Positions 1 through 7,618 of a stretch of 35,194 nt of DNA are shown here, piece by piece. The stretch's first letter is position 1. Every line of letters starts with the position of its first letter. The DNA comes from Streptomyces pinistramenti (lineage in GTDB: Bacteria; Actinomycetota; Actinomycetes; Streptomycetales; Streptomycetaceae): the NCBI RefSeq assembly GCF_020564935.1, contig NZ_JAJCXB010000067.1:1-35194 (forward strand). The letters are read 5' to 3'. The notes under the pieces are model-generated. The model saw only the letters and a list, made by a program, of their open reading frames with translations, did no database searches and was not told where the DNA came from. A program made the position numbers and the translations under genes.

Positions 1-563
1 GCCGGCAGGTGCGGCACCGCCCGCCCGCACCCCCCTGGACCCCGCCCCCTGCACCGGCCGCCCGCCGCGACCCTACGGGCCCTGCACCGCCTGGTGGACG
101 ACGGTGCGCCCGGCGCCGCCGCCCTCATCACCCGCGACGCCGGCCTCACCGCCTCGCGCTTCTCCACCACCGGCGCCGCCGCTCTGCGCAGCGGCCGGCG
201 GAGGGGCCGCTACGACCGCCTCCGGGCCGGCAGCCCGGCCAAGACCCTGGTCGCCACCGTCGTCCTCCAGCTCGCCGCCGAGGGCCGCCTCCCCCTGGAC
301 GACACGGCGGCCGGACGTCCGGCAAAGGCCCGCAGCGCACCGGCCCCGGCGTCCCCCGCGGCGCCCCGACACCGCTCGCACGGGTGACGAACCGCCAGCT
401 CCTCGACCACATGAGCGGATTGTTCAGCTACACCGACGACCGCACCGACCCGGCCCGCGGCACCGCCGTCCTGACGGCCGAGTTCTGCCCGCGGACGAAC
501 GGCACGGCGCGAGGCACGGCAGGGGCGACCGCCGCGGCAGGCGACGGTCGCCCCTGGGCCTGA
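1..563 (+). pseudogene. Broken serine hydrolase (beta-lactamase / D-Ala-D-Ala carboxypeptidase superfamily) remnant
   Basis: In one frame from the window edge to about base 315 the translation reads like the N-terminal half of a class C beta-lactamase-type serine hydrolase. It includes a LVDDGAPGAAALITRDAG segment, an SxxK nucleophile motif (S-P-A-K in RAGSPAKTLVATVVLQL), and AAEGRLPLDD. Homology then jumps to another frame at about base 384 with RQLLDHMSGLFSYTDD, the usual next block (RQLLxHTSGL). Similarity stops near base 488, after TAVLTAEF, and the frame ends at 563. At least one frameshift is therefore present. The middle and C-terminal parts, including the YxN and HxG motifs, are missing. 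The remnant may begin before base 1. No functional product is expected. Family assignment is by recognised motifs. Confidence 0.7.
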
Positions 564-570
564 CCGCGGG

Positions 571-2277
571 CTACAGCGGCACGATGTCCGGCGCGCCCAG
601 CCGGGCCGCGTCCGCCGTCAAGTCGTCCGGCTGCCGCTGCGATTCGCGCTCCGCCTCGACCCGCTTCTCGTAGTGCGCGACCTCCTTCTCGATCTGCGCC
701 GCGTCCCAGCCCAGCGCGGGCGCCATCAGCTCGGCCACCTCACGGGCGCTGCGGGTGCCGCGGTCGAAGGTCTCGATCGAGATGCGGGTGCGCCGGGTCA
801 GCACGTCGTCCAGGTGCCTGGCACCCTCGTGCGTGCACGCGTACACCGCCTCGGCCCGCAGGTAGTCGTCGGCGCCGGTCAGCGGCTCGCCCAGCGAAGG
901 ATCGGCCACCACCAGCTCCAACAGCTCGTCGGCGAGGGAACCGTAGCGGTTCAGCAGGTGCTCGATGCGCGCGACGTGCAGCCCGGTGCGGGCCGCCATC
1001 CTGGCCCGCGCGTTCCACAGCGCCTTGTAGCCCTCGGCGCCGACCAGCGGCACGTCCTCCGTCACACACTCCGCGACCCGCTGGTCGAGACCGTGCACCG
1101 CCTCGTCCACCGCGTCCTTGGCCATCACCCGGTACGTCGTGTACTTGCCGCCCGCGACGACGACGAGACCCGGCACCGGATGCGCCACCGTGTGCTCCCG
1201 CGACAGCTTGCTCGTCGCATCCGACTCCCCGGCCAGCAACGGCCGCAGCCCCGCGTACACCCCCTCCACGTCATCCCGGGTCAGCGGCGTCGCGAGCACC
1301 GAGTTCACGTGCTCAAGCAGGTAGTCGATGTCGGCGCTGGACGCCGCCGGATGGGTCTTGTCCAGATCCCAGTCGGTGTCCGTGGTGCCGATGATCCAGT
1401 GCCGCCCCCAGGGGATGACGAACAGCACGCTCTTCTCGGTCCGCAGGATCAGCCCGGTCGTCGAGTGGATCCGGTCCTTGGGCACGACGAGGTGGATGCC
1501 CTTCGACGCGCGGACGTGGAACTGCCCGCGCTCGCCGATCAGCGCCTGGGTGTCATCGGTCCACACCCCGGTCGCGTTGACGATCTGCCGGGCCCGCACC
1601 TCGTACGTCCCGCCCGCCTCGACGTCCTCCACCCGCGCGCCGACCACCCGCTCGCCCTCGCGCAGAAAACCCACCACCCGCGCCCGGTTGGCGACCTGCG
1701 CGCCGTACGCCGCCGCGGTCCGCACCATCGTCGCCACATAGCGCGCGTCGTCCATCTGCGCGTCGTAGTACTGCAACGCCCCGACCAGCGCGTCCTTCTT
1801 CAGACAGGGCGCCACCCGCAGTGCCCGCTTGTGCGACAGATGCCGGTGGACGGGCAGCCCGCGGCCGTGCCCCGACGAGATCGACATGCCGTCGTAGAGC
1901 GCGACACCGGAACCGGCGTACCAGCGCTCCCAGCCCTTGTGCTGCAACGGGTAGAGAAAGGGCACCGGCTTCACGAGATGCGGCGCGAGCCGCTCCAGCA
2001 GCAGCCCGCGCTCCTTGAGCGCCTCCCGCACCAGCGCGAAGTCCAGCATCTCCAGATACCGCAGCCCGCCGTGGATGAGCTTGCTCGACCGGCTCGACGT
2101 GCCCGAGGCCCAGTCGCGGGCCTCGACGAGTCCGGTGCTCAGTCCGCGGGTCACCGCGTCCAGTGCCGTCCCGGCGCCGACGACGCCGCCGCCGACCACC
2201 AGAATGTCCAGCTCCCGCTCCGCCATTCGGGCGAGCGCCTCGGCACGCTGCGCCGGTCCCAGTGTCGCTGTCTTCAC
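571..2277 (-). CDS. glpD: Glycerol-3-phosphate dehydrogenase, FAD-dependent
   Basis: Oxidises sn-glycerol 3-phosphate to dihydroxyacetone phosphate at the membrane, passing electrons through FAD to the quinone pool. The product is 568 residues, the usual size for actinobacterial GlpD. Near the N-terminus is the dinucleotide-binding motif VVGGGVVGAGTALDAVTRG, followed by the GlpD signature around SGTSSRSSKLIHGGLRYLE. The C-terminal alpha-helical domain is present. The frame stays open to 2394, but I chose the GTG at 2277 because GGGAGG lies 5 bases upstream on the minus strand and residues before it look non-coding. No glpF or glpK is adjacent, so this is a stand-alone copy. It diverges from the nucleotide-sugar dehydrogenase homologue across a 190-base gap. 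Confidence 0.93.
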   Translation of the reverse strand: MKTATLGPAQRAEALARMAERELDILVVGGGVVGAGTALDAVTRGLSTGLVEARDWASGTSSRSSKLIHGGLRYLEMLDFALVREALKERGLLLERLAPHLVKPVPFLYPLQHKGWERWYAGSGVALYDGMSISSGHGRGLPVHRHLSHKRALRVAPCLKKDALVGALQYYDAQMDDARYVATMVRTAAAYGAQVANRARVVGFLREGERVVGARVEDVEAGGTYEVRARQIVNATGVWTDDTQALIGERGQFHVRASKGIHLVVPKDRIHSTTGLILRTEKSVLFVIPWGRHWIIGTTDTDWDLDKTHPAASSADIDYLLEHVNSVLATPLTRDDVEGVYAGLRPLLAGESDATSKLSREHTVAHPVPGLVVVAGGKYTTYRVMAKDAVDEAVHGLDQRVAECVTEDVPLVGAEGYKALWNARARMAARTGLHVARIEHLLNRYGSLADELLELVVADPSLGEPLTGADDYLRAEAVYACTHEGARHLDDVLTRRTRISIETFDRGTRSAREVAELMAPALGWDAAQIEKEVAHYEKRVEAERESQRQPDDLTADAARLGAPDIVPL

Positions 2278-2467
2278 CACTGCCTCCCGCTGTGATCGGG
2301 GCCACACCCCCGTCTGTCGAGTCTGTCCGTGCGGCGTGGCCGTATCCACCCCCTCCACCCGATGCGGCAACACCCCGCCACCTTGATCGACCAATTCCCA
2401 TTCTGCGGGAAATGTCGGCTTAGTCTACTTATGCGTCAATCGGAAACCCGGGAAGGACGGCCGCAGC
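2278..2467. promoter_or_regulatory. Divergent intergenic control region (glpD / nucleotide-sugar dehydrogenase homologue)
   Basis: This 190-base gap must hold promoters for both divergent genes. It turns AT-richer at about 2390-2440. It contains a short dyad, TTCCC (2395-2399) and GGGAA (2407-2411), separated by 7 bases. No promoter pair is clear enough to call. The dyad could be an operator, but this is inference. Confidence 0.4.
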
Positions 2468-3715
2468 ATGCCCGCAGACCTCGCCGTCATCGGACTAGGT
2501 CACCTCGGCCTCCCCCTCGCCCAGGCCGCCACCGCGGCAGGCATCGGCACCGTCGGCTACGACCCCGATCCGCACGCCGCCGCGCCCTTCGGCCCCGGCG
2601 GGCCGCTGTCCGCCACCGAGATCCGCCGGCTGCTCGCGGCCGGCTTCCGCACCACCACCGAACCCGCCGCCCTCGGCAAGGTCCGCACGGCCGTCATCTG
2701 CGCGCCCACCCCGCTCGGCGAGGACCGCGCACTGGACCTGACCGGCATCGCCGACGCGGCCCGCGCGCTCGCCGCCCAACTGCGCCCGCACACCACGGTC
2801 ATCCTCGAATCCGCCGCGTACCCGGGCACCACGGAGGAATTCCTGCGCCCCCTCCTCGAAGAGGGCTCAGGACTCACCGCGGGCCGCGACTTCCACCTCG
2901 CCTGCTCCCCCAGCAGGCACGACCCGGGCAACCGCGGCCACCGCTACGGCAACACCCCCAAGGTCATCGGCGGCCTCACCCCCGCCTGCACGGAAGCGGC
3001 CGCCGCCTTCTACAGCCGCCTCACCGACAAGGTCGTACGTGCCCGCGGCCCCCGCGAGGCGGAGACCGCCAAGCTCCTGGAGACCAACTACCGCCACATC
3101 AACATCGCCCTGATGAACGAGATGGCGGTCTTCTGCCACGACATCGGCGTCGACCTCTGGGACGTCATCCGCTGCGCCGAGACCAAACCGTTCGGCTTCC
3201 AGTCCTTCCGCCCAGGGCCCGGAGTCGGCGGCCACGCGGCCCCCGTCGACCCCAACTACCTCGCCTACAAAGGACGTTCACTCGGCTACCCGCTCCGCAT
3301 GGTCGAACTCGCCCAAGAGGTCAACACCCGCATGCCGCGCTACATCATCCAGCGCTGCGCCACGCTCCTCAACGAGCACGGCAAGTCCGCCCGCGGCGCC
3401 CGGGTGCTGCTGCTCGGCGTCACCTACAAACCGGACATCGGCGACCAGGAGGGCTCCCCCGCCCGCGAAATCGCCTCCCGCCTCATGGAACTCGGCGCAC
3501 ACATCACGTACCACGACCCCTACGTCCCCCACTGGAACGTCCTCGACCGCCCGGTCCCCCGCGCCGACTCCCTCTACGAATCCGCCGCCGGCGCCGACCT
3601 CACCGTCCTCCTCCAGCCCCACCGCACCTACGACCTCCAGGGCCTCTCCGTCAAGGCCCAACTCCTCCTGGACACCCGAGGAGCCACACCCACCGGCGCC
3701 GCACACCGGCTGTAG
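2468..3715 (+). CDS. UDP-glucose/GDP-mannose dehydrogenase family protein lacking canonical catalytic residues
   Basis: The 415 residues have the complete three-domain layout of nucleotide-sugar 6-dehydrogenases (WbpA/WecC/UGDH family). There is an N-terminal NAD-binding fold with GLGHLGLPLA, a central dimerisation helix region (EAETAKLLETNYRHINIALMNE), and a C-terminal nucleotide-sugar-binding domain with LLLGVTYKPDIGDQEGSPA. The catalytic positions are degenerate. The nucleophile Cys in GVGGHC-x-PVDP is Ala257. The Glu of the SPER motif is Ser149. The Asn of K-x3-N is Thr206. The Thr of the EST-x-YPGTT motif is Ala116. Lys202 and Asp261 remain. Four-electron oxidation through a Cys thioester is therefore unlikely. 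The gene looks intact, with an AAGGA-type ribosome site about 11 bases before ATG. Role unknown: a two-electron oxidoreductase, a sugar-nucleotide-binding protein, or a partner of a true enzyme. Confidence 0.85.
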   Translation: MPADLAVIGLGHLGLPLAQAATAAGIGTVGYDPDPHAAAPFGPGGPLSATEIRRLLAAGFRTTTEPAALGKVRTAVICAPTPLGEDRALDLTGIADAARALAAQLRPHTTVILESAAYPGTTEEFLRPLLEEGSGLTAGRDFHLACSPSRHDPGNRGHRYGNTPKVIGGLTPACTEAAAAFYSRLTDKVVRARGPREAETAKLLETNYRHINIALMNEMAVFCHDIGVDLWDVIRCAETKPFGFQSFRPGPGVGGHAAPVDPNYLAYKGRSLGYPLRMVELAQEVNTRMPRYIIQRCATLLNEHGKSARGARVLLLGVTYKPDIGDQEGSPAREIASRLMELGAHITYHDPYVPHWNVLDRPVPRADSLYESAAGADLTVLLQPHRTYDLQGLSVKAQLLLDTRGATPTGAAHRL

Positions 3716-3730
3716 CCGCACGCAGCGAAA

Positions 3731-3767
3731 AGGCCGGGCCGCCGACTTCTCGTCGGCGGCCCGGCCT
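3731..3767. terminator. Bidirectional terminator, 16-bp perfect stem
   Basis: A perfect 16-base inverted repeat (3731-3746 and 3752-3767) with a TTCTC loop lies between two convergent genes. On the minus strand the stem is followed by TTTT, so it works best for guaB3, but the stem alone is strong enough to serve both directions. Confidence 0.9.
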
Positions 3768-3810
3768 CTGCTTGTTCCACCCCCGCTCAGGCGGCGTGGG
3801 GAACTCCGCG

Positions 3811-4938
3811 TCAGCGGTTGTCGTGCTGCGACGGCGCGACCGTCACCTCGACCCGCTGGAATTCCTTCAGCTCGGAGTAGCCGGTGGTGGCCATCGCCCG
3901 GCGCAGCGCACCGAAGAAGTTCATCGAGCCGTCCGGGGTGTTCGACGGGCCGAGCAGCACCTCCTCCGTCGTGCCGACCGCGCCGAGGTCCATCCGCTTG
4001 CCGCGCGGCACGTCCTCGTGCACGGCCTCCATGCCCCAGTGGTGGCCGCGGCCGGGCGCGTCCGTCGCGCGGGCCAGCGGGGAGCCCATCATCACGGCGT
4101 CCGCACCGCAGGCGATGGCCTTCGGCAGGTCGCCGGACCAGCCCACGCCACCGTCGGCGATGACGTGGACGTAGCGGCCGCCGGACTCGTCCATGTAGTC
4201 CCGGCGCGCGGCCGCGACATCGGCCACCGCGGTCGCCATCGGGACCTGGATGCCCAGGACGTTACGGGTGGTGTGCGCGGCGCCGCCGCCGAAGCCGACC
4301 AGCACACCGGCCGCGCCGGTCCGCATCAGGTGCAGCGCGGCGGTGTACGTCGCACAGCCGCCGACGATGACCGGAACGTCCAGCTCGTAGATGAACTGCT
4401 TGAGGTTCAGCGGCTCGGCGGCGGACGACACGTGCTCGGCCGAGACCGTCGTCCCGCGGATCACGAAGATGTCCACGCCGGCGTCCACCACGGCCTTGGA
4501 GAACTGCGCGGTGCGCTGCGGCGAGAGCGCGGCGGCGGTGACGACACCCGAGTCGCGCACCTCCTTGATCCGCTGGCCGATCAGCTCTTCCTTGATCGGC
4601 GCGGCGTAGATCTCCTGGAGCCGCTTGGTGGCGGCGTCGCTGTCCAGCTCGGCGATCTCGGCGAGCAGCGGCTCCGGGTCCTCGTAGCGCGTCCAGAGCC
4701 CTTCCAGGTTCAGGACGCCGAGGCCGCCCAGCTCGCCGATGCGGATGGCGGTCTGCGGGGAGACCACCGAGTCCATCGGTGCCGCCAGGAACGGCAGGTC
4801 GAAGCGGTAGGCATCGATCTGCCAGGCGATCGAGACCTCCTTCGGGTCGCGCGTGCGGCGACTCGGTACGACGGCGATGTCGTCGAAGGCGTACGCCCGG
4901 CGGCCGCGCTTGCCGCGCCCGATCTCGATCTCAGTCAC
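3811..4938 (-). CDS. guaB3: GuaB3-type IMP dehydrogenase-related protein
   Basis: A 375-residue TIM-barrel protein of the IMPDH/GMPR family that lacks the CBS (Bateman) pair seen in full-length IMPDH. Family segments include AYAFDDIAVVPSRRTR, DLPFLAAPMDSVV, GGLGVLNLEG and the phosphate-binding VIADGGVGWSGDLPKAIACGADAVMMGS. The Cys loop of IMPDH (GPGSICTTR in its neighbour) is here FGGGAAHTTR, with His222 at the Cys position. Classical Cys-dependent IMP oxidation is therefore doubtful. It follows guaB on the same strand, 95 bases away with a hairpin between them. Start is a GTG; the upstream GAGGGAAAGG is a little distant. The true reaction of actinobacterial GuaB3 is, to my knowledge, not settled. 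Confidence 0.88.
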   Translation of the reverse strand: MTEIEIGRGKRGRRAYAFDDIAVVPSRRTRDPKEVSIAWQIDAYRFDLPFLAAPMDSVVSPQTAIRIGELGGLGVLNLEGLWTRYEDPEPLLAEIAELDSDAATKRLQEIYAAPIKEELIGQRIKEVRDSGVVTAAALSPQRTAQFSKAVVDAGVDIFVIRGTTVSAEHVSSAAEPLNLKQFIYELDVPVIVGGCATYTAALHLMRTGAAGVLVGFGGGAAHTTRNVLGIQVPMATAVADVAAARRDYMDESGGRYVHVIADGGVGWSGDLPKAIACGADAVMMGSPLARATDAPGRGHHWGMEAVHEDVPRGKRMDLGAVGTTEEVLLGPSNTPDGSMNFFGALRRAMATTGYSELKEFQRVEVTVAPSQHDNR

Positions 4939-4992
4939 GTTGGTGTGGCCTTTCCCTCTACGTCTGCCGTTCCAGTATCCCCGACACGGCGA

Positions 4993-5021
4993 AGCCCGCG
5001 GCCGGGGTACGGCCGCGGGCT
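4993..5021 (-). terminator. Terminator hairpin after guaB
   Basis: An 11-bp perfect inverted repeat (4993-5003 and 5011-5021) with a 7-base loop lies 12 bases past the guaB stop codon, before guaB3. No clear U-tract follows, as is common in Streptomyces. It may reduce rather than abolish read-through into guaB3. Confidence 0.7.
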
Positions 5022-5033
5022 CCGTCGCGAGCG

Positions 5034-6536
5034 CTAGCGCCGGGAGTAGTTCGGCGCCTCGGTCGTCATCTGGATGTCGTGCGGGTGGCTCTCCTTGAGG
5101 CCCGCGGACGTGATCCGGACGAACCGGCCCTTGTCCTTCAGCTCCGGGATGTCGGCGGAGCCGACGTAGCCCATGGAGGCCCGCAGACCGCCGACGAGCT
5201 GGTGGGCGACCGAGGAGAGCGGGCCGCGGTAGGGAACCTGGCCCTCGATGCCCTCGGGCACCAGCTTGTCCTCGGAGAGGACGTTGTCCTGGAAGTAGCG
5301 GTCCTTGGAGAAGGACCTGCCCTGCCCGCGGGACTGCATCGCGCCCAGCGAGCCCATGCCGCGGTACGACTTGAACTGCTTGCCGTTGATGAAGACCATC
5401 TCGCCGGGCGACTCCTCGCAGCCGGCCAGCAGCGAGCCCAGCATGACGGTGTCCGCGCCGGCCGCGATGGCCTTGGCGATGTCGCCGGAGAACTGCAGGC
5501 CGCCGTCACCGATCAGCGGCACGCCCGCGGCGTGCGCGGCCTGCGCGGCCTCGTAGATCGCGGTGACCTGCGGCACGCCGACACCGGCGACGACGCGGGT
5601 GGTGCAGATGGAGCCGGGGCCGACGCCGACCTTGATGCCGTCGACACCCGCGTCGATCATCGCCTGGGCGCCGTCACGGGTGGCGACGTTGCCGCCGACG
5701 ACGTCCACGCCGATGTTGGACTTGACCTTGGCGATCATGTCGAGGATGCCGCGGCTGTGGCCGTGCGCACTGTCCACGACGAGGAAGTCCGCACCGGCCT
5801 CGACCAGCGCCTGCGCCCGGTCGTACGCCGCGTCGCCGACACCCACGGCGGCGCCAACGACCAGCCGGCCCTCGGCATCCTTGGCCGCGTTCGGGTACTT
5901 CTCGGCCTTGACGAAGTCCTTGACGGTGATCAGGCCCTTGAGCACACCCGCGTCATCGACCAGCGGCAGCTTCTCGATCTTGTGGCGGCGCAGCAGCTCG
6001 ATGGCGTCCTCGCCGGAGATCCCGACCTTGCCCGTGACCAGCGGCATCGGCGTCATGACCTCGCGGACCTGACGGCTGCGGTCCATCTCGAAGGCCATGT
6101 CGCGGTTGGTCACGATGCCGAGCAGCTTGCCCGCGGCGTCGGTGACCGGCACACCGGAGATCCGGAACTTCGCACAGAGCGCGTCGGCCTCGGCGAGGGT
6201 GGCGTCCGGACGGACCGTGATCGGGTCGGTGACCATGCCGGACTCGGAGCGCTTGACCAGGTCGACCTGGTTGGCCTGGTCCTCGATGGAGAGGTTGCGG
6301 TGCAGCACACCCGCACCGCCCTGACGCGCCATGGCAATCGCCATCCGCGCCTCGGTGACCTTGTCCATCGCCGCCGAGAGCAGCGGGATGTTCACCCGTA
6401 CGTTCCGCGATACCCGGGAGGCGGTGCTGACCGCGTTCGGCAGCACCTCCGAAGCGCCGGGCAGCAGCAGAACGTCGTCGTATGTCAGCCCAAGCATGGC
6501 GAATTTGGCGGGCATACCGTCGACGTTGTCACTCAT
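5034..6536 (-). CDS. guaB: Inosine-5'-monophosphate dehydrogenase
   Basis: Converts IMP to XMP with NAD+, the committed step of GMP synthesis in the cytosol. The 500 residues match full-length bacterial IMPDH. The barrel is interrupted by two CBS domains at about residues 100-210. The catalytic loop is GPGSICTTR, with Cys311 as nucleophile. The phosphate/flap region contains GDGGLQFSGDIAKAIAAGADTVMLGSLLAG, and YRGMGS with the following basic flap is present. The ATG at 6536 is preceded by GGGGAAGG at good spacing. It lies downstream of the ECF sigma gene and upstream of the guaB3 paralogue, an arrangement I recall from other Streptomyces chromosomes. Confidence 0.97.
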   Translation of the reverse strand: MSDNVDGMPAKFAMLGLTYDDVLLLPGASEVLPNAVSTASRVSRNVRVNIPLLSAAMDKVTEARMAIAMARQGGAGVLHRNLSIEDQANQVDLVKRSESGMVTDPITVRPDATLAEADALCAKFRISGVPVTDAAGKLLGIVTNRDMAFEMDRSRQVREVMTPMPLVTGKVGISGEDAIELLRRHKIEKLPLVDDAGVLKGLITVKDFVKAEKYPNAAKDAEGRLVVGAAVGVGDAAYDRAQALVEAGADFLVVDSAHGHSRGILDMIAKVKSNIGVDVVGGNVATRDGAQAMIDAGVDGIKVGVGPGSICTTRVVAGVGVPQVTAIYEAAQAAHAAGVPLIGDGGLQFSGDIAKAIAAGADTVMLGSLLAGCEESPGEMVFINGKQFKSYRGMGSLGAMQSRGQGRSFSKDRYFQDNVLSEDKLVPEGIEGQVPYRGPLSSVAHQLVGGLRASMGYVGSADIPELKDKGRFVRITSAGLKESHPHDIQMTTEAPNYSRR

Positions 6537-6685
6537 GACACCTTCCCCAATGCTCTTGCCTCAGCGCGGATCTCCATGCTAACGGCCCGAGGAGGTGTCT
6601 CATTCCACGAGCGATGAGGGGCTCATCACCCGTAGATTCCTACGGCCATATCCAGCCGGATCGGAAGGGTTTTCGCGCCGCAGGG
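6537..6685 (-). promoter_or_regulatory. guaB upstream region
   Basis: This 149-base gap separates the ECF sigma gene stop from guaB. It contains two small hairpins, GATGAG/CTCATC near 6614-6629 and CGTAG/CTACG near 6630-6645. They could terminate the sigma-factor transcript or form the guaB leader. No promoter is called. Confidence 0.3.
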
Positions 6686-7261
6686 CTACTGCTCGGCGAG
6701 CGCCCGCAACCGGCTCAGCGCACGGTGCTGGGCGACCCGCACCGCACCCGGCGACATCCCGAGCATCTGCCCCGTCTCCTCCGCTGTCAGCCCGACGGCG
6801 ACCCGCAGCAGCACCAGCTCACGCTGGTTCTCCGGCAGGTTGGCCAGCAGCTTCTTGGCCCACGCCGCGTCACTGCTCAGCAGCGCCCGCTCCTCGGGGC
6901 CGAGCGAGTCGTCGGGCTGCTCGGGCATCTCGTCGGACGGCACGGCCGTGCTGCCGGGGCCACGCATCGCGGCCCGCTGGAGGTCGGCGACCTTGTGCCC
7001 GGCAATCGCGAAGACGAACGCCTCGAAGGGCTTTCCGGTGTCGCGGTAGCGCGGCAGCGCACAGAGCACCGCGACACAGACCTCCTGCGCCAGGTCCTCC
7101 ACGAAGTGCCGGGCGTCACCGGGAAGCCGGGACAGCCGGGTGCGGCAGTACCGCAGCGCCAAGGGGTGCACATGGGCCAGCAGGTCGTGCGTGGCCCGCT
7201 GATCGCCCTCGACGGCGCGTGCGACGAGATCGCCGATCTCCTGCTTGCCGTCATCGCGCAT
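6686..7261 (-). CDS. shbA: ECF-type RNA polymerase sigma factor, ShbA/SigD type
   Basis: The core is 191 residues with sigma region 2 (HFVEDLAQEVCVAVLCALPRYRDTGKPFEAFVFAIAGHKVAD) and region 4 (LPENQRELVLLRVAVGLTAEETGQMLGMSPGAVRVAQHRALSRLR). It closely resembles mycobacterial SigD. Its place between bldM and guaB fits the ShbA sigma factor, which in S. griseus is reported to drive transcription of hrdB, the principal sigma gene. The start is uncertain. ATG at 7261 begins exactly where similarity to SigD begins, but its ribosome site is weak. The frame stays open to an ATG at 7453 with a GAGA-type site, which would add 64 residues of low-complexity sequence. No anti-sigma gene is adjacent. Confidence 0.88.
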   Translation of the reverse strand: MRDDGKQEIGDLVARAVEGDQRATHDLLAHVHPLALRYCRTRLSRLPGDARHFVEDLAQEVCVAVLCALPRYRDTGKPFEAFVFAIAGHKVADLQRAAMRGPGSTAVPSDEMPEQPDDSLGPEERALLSSDAAWAKKLLANLPENQRELVLLRVAVGLTAEETGQMLGMSPGAVRVAQHRALSRLRALAEQ

Positions 7262-7618
7262 CGGTCCATGGTGCCTTGGCGCGGCACCGGCATCGGCACC
7301 GCCCTCGTCGTTGTGCACCGAACCGTTACGAGCCGCTGCATTAGCACGCACGTCCCACGCCTCCCCCGATCGGGTTGTGCCCATGCCGACCCCGAGTCCT
7401 CGCCGGTAGCGTGTATCCGTGCTGTGAGGCACCGGGTAGGGCTTGTCCGTCATGAGGTCTCTTCTGGCCGAGTGAGAAGCCCCGGCCTCCGCCGGGGAGG
7501 AGTCACACGTCAAGGATGCGGCATCCCGTGACGTTTCGGCGCCGAGCGTCGCACAACGGGGCTACGGCGGCCGCCCATCGAACCGGCGGCGCCCGCCATA
7601 ACCCCGTCGCCCGGCAGG
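7262..7618 (-). other. Long spacer between bldM and the sigma-factor gene
   Basis: This 357-base stretch has no convincing independent gene. It includes a 7-bp perfect hairpin with a 4-base loop (7480-7497, CCCCGGC/GCCGGGG), possibly the bldM terminator. It also includes the in-frame N-terminal extension of the sigma gene back to 7453. It should contain the sigma-factor promoter, which I could not identify with confidence. Confidence 0.45.

Noticed and set aside
673..2295. 540-residue plus-strand open frame opposite glpD
   Set aside because: Antisense shadow; Arg/His/Val-rich with no family blocks, while glpD is unmistakable.
2329..5037. Very long (902-residue) plus-strand open frame
   Set aside because: It overlaps the nucleotide-sugar dehydrogenase in another frame and guaB3 on the other strand; its translation is Arg/Pro/His-rich, typical of a GC-rich shadow.
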